Shown in pieces: positions 21,298 through 29,812 of a stretch of DNA of 64,000 bases. Both the position numbers and the translations under genes were made by a program. The notes under the pieces were generated by a model. It made no database searches. It was not told the origin of the DNA and was given only the letters and a program-made list of their open reading frames with translations. The stretch is from NCBI RefSeq assembly GCF_035083965.1, contig NC_089738.1, positions 5,913,398 to 5,977,397 of the forward strand. The letters run 5' to 3'. Source of the stretch: Branchiostoma lanceolatum. Taxonomy: Eukaryota > Chordata > Leptocardii > Amphioxiformes > Branchiostomatidae. Every line of letters starts with the position of its first letter. Positions within the stretch are counted from its first letter, which is position 1.

Positions 21298-21790
21298 AGG
21301 CACCCAGAGCGTTTTATGAGGCTTGAAAGCTGGAAATATTCTAGTTGCTGTAATCTTTATGAAATTGACATTTAATACCACTGTTTACCTCATTTGCGTG
21401 CAGATTTCTTATCAAAAGTGCTCAAAAGCGGCACAAAAATAAGCTACAAGGTGATCTTTTAGTTTCACGTGCCTACTAGTGTAAATAGACCGGTACCATA
21501 GCCCCGCCCACGTCTGTCAAAACGTAAAAATGCAAAATCAAAACATAAAAATGCAAATATTTGACAAACTTGCAGTCACTCTCTCATTGGTCGAACCGCT
21601 AATTGTGACAGACAGTCAGGATCAGTCTATTAGGGCTTGGATTTTCTATCAGTTCTCACCACACAACGGCATCGTATCTTTGCTCCTTTAATGTCGATAT
21701 GTGTTATTGAAACTTACTATGTGTAGGAATGACTAGAAATTTGAGTTTTTTTATTCAAGTTTCAAGCCACATAAAATGCTCTGGATGCCT
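21298..21790. mobile_element. TTAA-flanked MITE family D, copy 1 (493 bp)
   Basis: The ends AGGCACCCAGAGCGTTTTAT / ...AAATGCTCTGGATGCCT are inverted repeats, each abutting TTAA (21294-21297, 21791-21794). It is about 90% alike by eye to 45628-46119, also TTAA-flanked. TTAA targets are characteristic of piggyBac and Kolobok groups. There is no transposase, so it is non-autonomous. It lies in the BRCC3 3' UTR/downstream region. Confidence 0.82.
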
Positions 21791-22368
21791 TTAAGTTTTT
21801 TCTAAAATTATGTATCTATGACTATGTATACAAGTATGACGAAACAAAGGGTTCATAATATCTACTAGGTAACAATTAGATGTCAACAGGGAACTTCAGC
21901 CAGAATTCTGGGAACATCAGTCAGATTTTGGGCAAATTATATCATAATTAGAATAAAAATCAGTTGATATTAGTCTATCAGAATGATGATAATGTTATTG
22001 GCTTCACAAAAAGGGTTTAAGTTTTCCGAATTTAAAATGTCTTTCCAGATTAAGACTTTTGCCTATTACATGTATAGAGCCTCAATTTAGGACAAGATAC
22101 ATTATATTTATTGTATTGTTGCATGTAAAATGAAAATATCCTACCTATGTAAAATGTAGTAGTAGATGTTGTTGACCAAAGTTGGTGCTATATGCATTTG
22201 AATATATAATAAATTATGTAATGAAACACACATTGGCTATGTTTTATGGACCATTAATTTACAATGCATCAAATGTTCGAAAAAACAATTCAACTTTGTC
22301 ATTTTGATACACAACATTTTATGAATTACAAAATAATGAAATACCTTCTCTGCTTTGCAGTGATGTAC

Positions 22369-22374
22369 AATAAA
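22369..22374 (+). terminator. Putative BRCC3 polyadenylation signal AATAAA
   Basis: This is a canonical hexamer about 1.15 kb after the BRCC3 stop, followed by GT/T-rich sequence. An earlier AATAAA-like signal may also be used; the choice is inferred. Confidence 0.4.
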
Positions 22375-22587
22375 GTGATGTATAGTCTATAATGTAGACT
22401 GATTTCCAATTTTTTTCCTGTGTTTCTGTGAATGGCTTTTTGATTATGATGGGAATTGTCATTGAATGGATACATGTATATCTAGCTTTAATTATAAGAA
22501 GGAATAATTGTTACAGTAGATGAGTATACTTGTCAATAACAGTCTTGTTATTCCAACCAAGTGTTATATGTAGTTATTTTGACTTTA

Positions 22588-22817
22588 GGCCACACCATTT
22601 TAATTTCTTGGTTAACGGAATTTAAAAAAAGATGCTAGATTGGAAAATCAACGGGAAAACAGAATCTAAGAGGAAAGTTTGTACTTTCGTGCACACAGTT
22701 TCAGGGAGTGAACAGGGTCAGGTGCAAGTTTTCACCCCAGCCCTCTGTTTTCATGATTTTTTTATGCTAAAATTAAAATGAAAAATCTGTTAACCAAGAA
22801 ATTACATTGGTGTGGCC
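22588..22817. mobile_element. MITE with GGCCACACC termini and TTA target duplication (PIF/Harbinger-like)
   Basis: 230 bp with ~30-bp inverted ends (GGCCACACCATTTTAATTTC... / ...GAAATTACATTGGTGTGGCC). TTA is duplicated at 22585-22587 and 22818-22820. A 3-bp TWA duplication is typical of PIF/Harbinger. No ORF. It lies in the BRCC3-COMMD2 convergent intergenic region. Confidence 0.78.
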
Positions 22818-23257
22818 TTATACTAAAAGAAATATAGGTGAGACAATGGTTTGTACATTGAATATGCCATTTTATTATCAAACAATTAAATATACCAGTA
22901 TCATCTGTAAAATATCATTGTCACAGAGTAGTTTATGGCAAGCATTGACATCTATTTTCTCAAATCATAAGTCATTGGAATATTGGAACAACTGCTAGTA
23001 ACTTGGAAAAGTTATGGTGTAATCAAAACAATAAACTGACCAATCTATATCACACTATAGGACTCCTGAATCTGTAAACAAATGTAATATCTTCTAATAA
23101 ACACAAATCAAGAGCTAACATTCAATGAACATTCAATGAACAATTTGAACAATCACTGGTTATTTTTATGTCTTTATTGAGGGTTTAACTTTGTGACATC
23201 AAGCCTCAAGAGTACACATTTGTGCACCTGAAATTTAACACTGATCACATTAACAGT

Positions 23258-23636
23258 CACCCTTCTGAACAGGCCCGATATCGCTTGGTATAAACGTTAC
23301 CTCCCATAGCGGCCCTGCCCTTTCAAGCCTGTAAAATCGCTTCTGGCGACGTCACCACCAAAGCAGCTTTCAGCCAATCAAGGTGTTGGCCTAAAGTCAT
23401 CTAGAGCAAAAGCGCAAAGGACACTGGGATGCCATCAACCAATCAAGTTACGTCTTACATCGCTACTTTGGGTTCAGAGTAAAGATAACGGCTGTTTGTG
23501 CCAAATAAGGCTAGCTCATGAATTATTCATGAGCAACTGTCAATAATGTCACCAGAAGCGATTTTACAGGCCTGAAAGGGCAGGGCCACTATGGGAGGTA
23601 ATGAACTGAGCGATATCGGGCCTGTTCGGGAGGGTG
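23258..23636. mobile_element. Long-TIR MITE with 9-bp target duplication (Mutator-like)
   Basis: 379 bp, flanked by ATTAACAGT on both sides (23249-23257, 23637-23645). The terminal inverted repeats exceed 90 bp (CACCCTTCTGAACAGGCCCG...GCCCTTTCAAGCCTGTAAAA and its complement). Long TIRs plus a 9-bp TSD are the pattern of Mutator-like elements. No transposase is present. It ends about 40 bp from the COMMD2 stop codon, inside its 3' UTR. Confidence 0.85.
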
Positions 23637-23676
23637 ATTAACAGTAAGCTTTTTAATTAATGCTTGAGTCACAGAC

Positions 23677-26600
23677 TTATTTTATGTTCCTGACGATCCG
23701 TCTACAGTGTGTGGACTTCATCTCCGCCAGGGCGCCCTCTAGCACCTGCGTCATGTGCAGCAGGTTCACGGGGTCAGTCTGCAGCACCTGGACATCCTTC
23801 TCACCTGTAGCAGCAAAAAAACATCTATTGGATTACTACATTACAAGCACTTGTTTTTATTGTATGGTACCTGGTAGCGTGCGTAGTTTGGAAGCGTGCG
23901 TAGTCCAGTGGTTAGCAATCTTGCCTCTGGAACTAGAAGCCCCGGGTTCGATCCCAGCTGTGTCGCTCACCCAACATGCACGCTACTGGAAAGGGTCGCA
24001 GTCCTTAGGACGGGACGTTTAGCCATGGTCCACTGTTCATTGTGCTTGTCAAAAAGAGCTAGGCCAATTTCCCCAGTACAATGAACCTGTAAATACGTCT
24101 GTCTTCTCCGTCATGACCAGTGGAAGATTAGCTCATCTGTTCATTGAGTTCATTTGAGCTAAACTGGTTCGAGATCACTTTCCTTTCCTGGTAAGATACT
24201 GTAAATGCCTTTAAGTTTGCGGGGATTTAATTTCGCAGTAGGGAGGGAATGGAGTACATTTAATTCACAATGGAAACAAGGGGGGAGGTTTGTAGATGAC
24301 AGAACAATTTCACACAGTAGTTTGTGGTGAAGAGGATACATAAAAAACCGTGAACATTAAACCACCGCAAAAATTTCAGCATTTACGGTAGGCTCAGCTA
24401 CCTTGAGTGATCAAAACGAGATTGGCAAAGAAGGTAGAACTAAGGGAGGGAGGGGGTGTAGAGTCCAGAATTTCATGGCCATTGGTTTGCTAAAATCTCC
24501 CTACTTGTACCACCATGAGAGCTTTCCAGCATAAAAATAGGTTATCCTCTAGCTCACATCATTACACTGTGTGTCCAAATACCAGTCTCATAGTCCTTCT
24601 ATAGTAACAGCTTCTTTCTAAGGACTGAAATGAGGCTCTCTCCCTGGCAAGTATTTTCCTCTCAAATACAACCGACAAGCCTTCAAATCCAGCACTTACC
24701 GTCATCTCCTAGCATAGTAACAAAATATGCCATCAATTTAGCTCAGTGTCCAGAATTGGCCTCTAAATGGCTTTGCAATTTTGTTTCAGGAAAGAGTGTA
24801 TTCTCCTTCTGAATTAGCTACATATGTCTAATTTACCTGAGTCTTGGGTGTGCAGTTTCATCATAAGCCTGGGAGTGACCTGATGTCTTAGAGTCCTGCT
24901 GGCAACCTGGAACAACAGAGAATACAAAATTTCCTGTACTGTATTATTTTCAATAGAAACGCATGAAAAATAAGTACAGGAAGTGAACACGACACCTCCA
25001 TAACAGGCAGCTGGCACCCTGGGCTTGGGGACCTTCAAAGTACATATATATGGTGCAGACAAGTTAACTTGTTCAACCTGCAATAGACAGACGATAGATT
25101 TTCTTCAGCTATGCTGAACATTTATTATGATGCATACCTGTCCTTGGTGCTGAAAACAACTTCTTGAGGAGGACCAATATTTCATAGAACACAATATGTA
25201 AGGCTATTAAACACAGTTTCTTGAACTGAATTATGCTCTTATCAATAAGTGTGTTGGGTTTTTAATGTACTCTTCTCAAGGAACCTCCAGGTTTACATCC
25301 CATGCAAGATGCTAGATAGTACTCATTTGCCTTTGAGTCAAGTGAAGTACATTTCCCAAGGGCACGACTTTTGCACCTGCTAGGGACTTGTACCAAGGAA
25401 CTTTAGACTCTGAGTCTAAATGACAAGGTTACCATGTCATTTCTTCCTTAGTGTCAGACTTTTATCTGGCTAATGGGGGGGGGGCAGGCTTCCCCAATGG
25501 GTTGTATGGATTATATTACGCGGTATCTTTGCATGTCAATCAATTTACAGCAATGTTCAAGTGTCTCACAATGTTATGTACAAAAAACAACAGTGGAAGT
25601 CAGGGGGGTGGGTATGTAATTACCAAGGAAACAGGATGCACGTCCTCTGGGTGTCCCCTGCAAAAGGAGGGCATCTAATTTCTTTCTTTTTTTAGTGTAG
25701 GGCGTCTAGAAGACGCCCTGACGCCCTGCTAGCTAATAGCCTGCTTACCGTGACCTCCAGCCTCCACTCTAGATTGCCGTAGTGAGGGAGGTCCATGCTC
25801 ACCTCTGACAATATGGTCCTGATCTCCGTCCTGTTGTCTAAGTACACTTAGTGTAGGGCGTCTAGAAGACGCCCTGCTAGCTAATAGCCTGCTTACCGTG
25901 ACCTCCAGCCTCCACTCCAGGTTGTGGTAGTGAGGGAGGTCCATGCCCATTTCTGACAGGATGGTCCTGACCTCCGTCCTGTTGTCTAAGTACACTTAGT
26001 GTAGGGCGTCTAGAAGACGTCCTGACGCCTTGCTAGCTAATAGCCTGCTTACCGTGACCTCTAGCCTCCACTCCAGGTTGTGGTAGTGAGGGAGGTCCAT
26101 GCTCATCTCTGACAGGCTACTCATTTGTTTACTTAGTGTAGGGCGTCCAGAAGACGCACTGACGCATTGCTAGCTAATAGCCTGCTTACCGTGACCTCCA
26201 GCCTCCACTCCAGGTTGTGGTAGTGAGGGAGGTCCATGCTCATCTCTGACAGGATGGTCCTGATCTCTGTCCTGTTGTCTAAGTACACTTAGTGTAGGGC
26301 GTCTAGAAGACTCCCTGACGGCCTGCTAGCTAATAGCCTGCTTACCGTGACCTCCAGCCTCCACTCCAGGTTGTGGTAGTGAGGGAGGTCCATGCTCATC
26401 TCTGACAGGATTGTCCTTATCTCCGTCCTGTTGTCTAAGTACAGCTGCAGCAGCAGGGAACGGAGTTCCTCACTGAACCCCAGAGTCATGATGGAGTCCT
26501 GGAAGTCTATCTCTGAAATCTGGGAGGGGGGGGGGGGGTTGGGTGAGGGGGGGGGGGGAATAGAGATGAAAAGAACATATAGAGTATCATATAAAAAAAG

Positions 26601-28540
26601 ATAAAGCAGGCATCTTTAATTGTGGTAAAGCATGATGCTTTTTCAAGTAGCTAGTGGTAGTGCAATGTGGCTTCGCTATGGCTCGCGTTTTGGACCAAGC
26701 ACACCGGGTCACCCCTACTCTTCTCGATAAGTGTGCTGGGTTCATTAATGTGCAGAGGTTTGACGCTTGAGGCTTATGCCTAAAGCTCTCTCATACACGG
26801 GGCCGCTGGCTTTACGTCACCATCCGAAAGGACAAAGAGTATTACACTTAGTTCAAATGCAATGTGAAAGTATATGCAGATTGCTGTAAAATACTCATTG
26901 AAAAGAAAGTTGTGATTCTCCATTGCAGAGGAAACTGGCTGTGTCCTTTTAAGTCACTGTTTACTTATTACATTTTTCCTAGGCCTGTAATAAGAAAATT
27001 TGGTCATCTGCAAATACTCTGATTTTAGTGTGCTTGAATAACAGTATGTATGTAAGAATAATATGTACTTACCATGTACCTAGCTGCTTAATATGTATCA
27101 AAGTGAGAACACCATGTACTTACCATGTACCTAGCTGCTTAGTATGTGAGTAAGAACACCATGTACTTACCATGTACCTAGCTGCTTAGTATGTAAGTAA
27201 GAACACCATGTGTACTTACCATGTACCTAGCTGCCTCTGTGAGTAAGAACACCATGTGTACTTACCATGTACCTAGCTGCCTCTGTAAGTAAGAACATCA
27301 GTCCCTCCACTCCATGCTGTACTGTTTCTGATGCAACTGCAAGTTTTTCTACAATGACAGAAGAAAAATGATTTCAAAGAATTGATACGGAAGATTATTA
27401 CAGATACTCCATCTATTTTACATCACCGATTGGCAAGTTTTATGCTGAAGCTCTGAAATATTCCATTTTAAACACACAGAGAGACAGTTATGAACATTAC
27501 TAATAGCATTACCTTTTTATCTTATATCCCTGCATCTTCTTAGAATTTTTTCATCTCTACTGACATATATCATACAAATGAAACAATCTTGTCTTGCATT
27601 ACGCAATTAGAACATCACTTGTCCTGTTGACGTTGTGCCCTTGGGAAAGGCACTTTATGCAAATTTCCTGACTTCACCAAGGTGAAAATGAGTACCTAGC
27701 TTCGGCTACGGACATCCCTTGAATAGGACATTGAATAGAGGCCCGTTGTTTGAGAAGATCCACACTTCAAGCATGTAAAAGAACCCACCACACTAATATC
27801 CAAAAGAGTAGGGGTCCTTCCCGGTGTGTGTGGACCAAATAAATCTGTCTGGATATGCAGCTAGTACAAGTTGTTCAGTACAAACCTGGTGTGTTACACC
27901 ATGATGCAGTTTACCAGATAAGCAAAAAACAAACAAACAAACAAACAGATTGCTTACGTGCTGCTGACTGGTAGAGTTTAGGATTAGGTCCGGACCTGAT
28001 GAACTCCATGGCTATTCTACAGAATTCACTGACAACTGCAACAACAAGAACAAATACAAAATCGTTGTGAATAGACAAAAATTATCGAAGAGCATACAAA
28101 AAAGGTACACAATAGTTTTGAAATATCGGCATGGCTATTGACAAGAACATTCTGTCATTAGTGCAAGAGAATCCTTATAGACAGGATCATCCTGTCAATA
28201 GTGCAAAAAATCTTATTGACAGGATCATCCAGCCAATAGTGCAAAAAATCTTAGTGACAGGAATATCCTGTCAATAGTGCAAAACTTCTTATTGACAGGA
28301 ACATCAAGCGAATAGTCTCGGGCAAGAGGTATACAACGGTCTTGAAACCTTTGAGGTACAGTCCTGTATTATAATTTCTTCTTTCTTTTTGAGGCTACCG
28401 CCTTCTTACTCTTACTAGTCTTAGGTTAGAGCAAAAGTTTGAACAACAAATTTACAAGGCAAGCAACACGTACCTTCCACATCGACTTCATTCAAGAAGC
28501 CTAGATGCTCCTTGTGTTCGTCTGCTAACACTAGAAGCAT
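23677..28540 (-). CDS. COMMD2: COMM domain-containing protein 2
   Basis: Six minus-strand exons: 28474-28540, 27958-28035, 27266-27348, 26346-26519, 24837-24906, 23677-23804. Total 600 nt, 199 residues, which as I recall is the human COMMD2 length, with all junctions GT-AG and in frame. The start MLLVLADEHKEHLGFL aligns with the known N-terminus, so the longer open frame upstream (to 28615) is not used. The helical N-terminal domain (VSEFCRIAMEFIRSGPNPK) precedes the C-terminal COMM domain, which includes 'YHNLEWRLEV' and ends 'HCRRIVRNIK'. COMMD proteins form a ring in the Commander/CCC complex for endosomal cargo recycling. Oddities: the ends of exons 3 and 4 with their donors are tandemly multiplied in the following introns (separate entries), and the exon 4 acceptor uses an almost pure poly-C tract. 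Confidence 0.95.
23874..24182 (+). mobile_element. tRNA-derived SINE family A, copy 2 (full length)
   Basis: The promoter boxes are well preserved: TAGTCCAGTGGTTAGCAATC (A-box region) and GGGTTCGATCCCAG (B box). The family body then runs to GAGCTAAACTGGTTCGAGATC. It is not a tRNA gene: no cloverleaf closes around the boxes. COMMD2 intron 5, antisense. Confidence 0.85.
25230..25440 (-). mobile_element. SINE family C fragment (minus)
   Basis: The reverse complement shows the family C body (AAGGGCACGAC/CCCTTGGGAAATG, GAGTACTATCT..., CCCAACACACTT), but degraded. COMMD2 intron 4. Confidence 0.5.
25441..25743 (-). repeat. Family B dispersed repeat in COMMD2 intron 4
   Basis: Minus strand from 25743: GCAGGCTATTAGCTAGCAGG, the GCGTCTTCTAGACGCCCTACA hairpin, GATGCCCTCCTTTTGCAGGG, TGTTGTTTTTTGTACATAAC, and on to AACCCATTGGGGAAGCC. 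It is the one full copy. Its first ~55 bp are repeated within the array 25743-26345. Confidence 0.8.
25743..26445 (-). repeat. Tandem array: COMMD2 exon 4 end + donor + family B start, five units of ~150 bp
   Basis: The 3' ~97 nt of exon 4 (from TACTTAGACAACAGG), its donor (CACG|GTAAGC) and ~55 bp of the adjoining family B element are repeated four more times downstream. Exon-like segments lie at 26190-26286, 26052-26117 (shortened), 25897-25992 and 25749-25845, with donors at 26189, 26051, 25896 and 25748. The copies lack an acceptor, so they are not complete exons. Each is still translatable (…RTILSEMGMDLPHYHNLEWRLEV). Units differ by only a few bases. Confidence 0.9.
26521..26560. repeat. 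G-run cluster (plus) / poly-C polypyrimidine tract of COMMD2 exon 4 acceptor
   Basis: Plus strand: GGGAGGGGGGGGGGGG TT GGGTGAGGGGGGGGGG. On the transcribed (minus-sense) RNA this is an almost pure C tract leading into CCCTCCCAG|ATTTC. The DNA has several G-runs suited to quadruplex formation. Confidence 0.8.
26695..26830 (-). mobile_element. SINE family C fragment (minus)
   Basis: Its reverse complement matches the middle of family C (AACCTCTGCACATTAATGAA..CCCAGCACACTT...AGTAGGGG). Degraded; COMMD2 intron 3. Confidence 0.45.
27062..27290 (-). repeat. Tandem array: COMMD2 exon 3 end + donor, five units of 46-51 bp
   Basis: The minus-strand unit TTCTTACTTACAGAGGCAGC + TAGGTACATG|GTAAGTACAC (last ~35 nt of exon 3 plus donor) occurs five times. 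Intact CATG|GTAAGTA donors have their first G at 27265 (functional), 27219, 27170, 27123 and 27072. In the copies the exon reading frame meets a stop within about 13 codons (…GGCAGCTAG), so use of a distal donor would truncate COMMD2. Confidence 0.9.
27612..27950 (+). mobile_element. SINE family C, copy 2
   Basis: The body matches copies 1 and 3. It ends in (AAAC)n at 27927-27947, only ~8 nt from the COMMD2 exon 2 donor (27957). Antisense to COMMD2. Confidence 0.8.
28136..28318. repeat. ~40-46-bp minisatellite in COMMD2 intron 1
   Basis: About 4.5 copies of a unit around CTTATTGACAGGATCATCCT GTCAATAGTGCAAAAAAT. The core GACAGGAT..ATCCTGTC is itself palindromic. Confidence 0.8.
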
Positions 28541-29812
28541 GGTTGGAAGTCTACTCGCCACGAATTCAACGAAAACCTCACAAAAATCTTCGACCAAAAC
28601 CAGCAACTCCCCCAAAGATGAACCCGGAAGTCCTGTGACCTACAAGTGCCGGTTTACGGCAACAGTTTACGACAACTGGCCGATGCCACTGAAATCAAGA
28701 TAGTGGTTACATGATGGTATTGTATATAAGATTAGAACCTTTTGAATAGCAATATATATTACTATTATGTTATAGATATGAATCTAAAAGAACAGAGTAC
28801 CGTATACTACTTTATTTTGATAAATAGTAATATTAGTAATATTTTATTTTAAGCACCCCTTTTTGAAAAGTGTAGTCCTCCTGTATTGTTTTCCGACATC
28901 TGGCTGATACCACTAAAATCAAGGTATTGGGTATATTATAAAATTATTTTTAACATAAAAACCCTTTTTTGATACAATTAACCAGCTATAAATATAAGAA
29001 TGATACAATATTTATAAATTTAAAAGAATTATATGCCATATAATCCTTCATTATGATAAATAGTCATATTTAAAGCACCCCTTTCCGTAAAGTGTAGTCC
29101 TCTTATATTGTTTTCCCATGGTTCATAGCGTATTTGGAGGGAGGTCCGAGTTCGAAATGCACAGAGACGTAAGTTTTGGTAGATTTCCTCGCTTAAAATG
29201 TTATTTTTCACACCTTTAAGATGAATGTGTAGAATCTAGGATTTTGTCATATTTATTGAAGACTGTTTAGAATAGATTCGAGTTGAGGAGCTGTTGTGAA
29301 ACCGCTGTTTTAAGGCAGACTCGTGTCTTCGGTAGAGCACAGTTTAAAAAGTTTTAGTTCTTTCTTATCATGTTGATCAAGAGTAGCGTCCTTGAAAACA
29401 AAAGAAAAGGCGGACGCGACAACTTTGTAACACCTGTTATCGGATTATGGCACTTAACCTCCATTAAAATCCGCCAGGTTACATAAATCCACCACTTTGA
29501 AAAACAGTGGGTTTGAGAGATCTCTAATGCAGCACCCCCATGTATGCGCAGTTTTAGATATACAAAAGTGCATTATACCAAGGAGGTTTTATTATACTTG
29601 GGAACGTTGGGGCAGAGATCTGTTTGGACGTATCTTTTCAGGGTGGCAGAATTACGTTAGTAGATGTGTTAGATGTACAGCATTTCAGATAAAGTAAAGG
29701 AAAAGTCGGAAGCATTGTACTTATTTGTAGATAAATATTTCAGCCACATTTTCCTTTGACTTTTTTACAGGTGTCAGTGGTTTTGTGAACGGTGATCGTA
29801 GAGACGCAAATT
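28541..29812. promoter_or_regulatory. Divergent promoter region between COMMD2 and CEP63
   Basis: The 1.27 kb between two outward-facing start codons should contain both transcription starts. An acceptor-like TTTTTTTACAG at 29760-29770 suggests CEP63 has a non-coding first exon upstream. Two related AT-rich stretches (28740-28920, 28980-29110), each with AAAGTGTAGTCCTC followed by CC(T)G/ATTGTTTTCC, form a local duplication. I see no coding exon. Confidence 0.45.

Larger units (their letters stand above)
21221..23676. other. Convergent 3' region between BRCC3 and COMMD2
   Basis: It holds both 3' UTRs and three MITEs (21298-21790, 22588-22817, 23258-23636). No further exon is seen. A reverse TTTATT at 23173-23178 is a possible AATAAA signal for COMMD2. 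Confidence 0.6.

Noticed and set aside
23874-23955. tRNA gene suggested by a good A box and B box
   Set aside because: No acceptor or anticodon stem closes, and the same body is shared with two other copies; it is the SINE head.
25749-26286. Additional complete COMMD2 exons
   Set aside because: The copies begin inside the exon and have no acceptor, so they cannot be spliced in as exons by themselves.
28541-28615. Upstream Met (28615) for COMMD2
   Set aside because: The family N-terminus aligns at Met 28540; the extra 25 residues have no counterpart and lie in the 5' leader.
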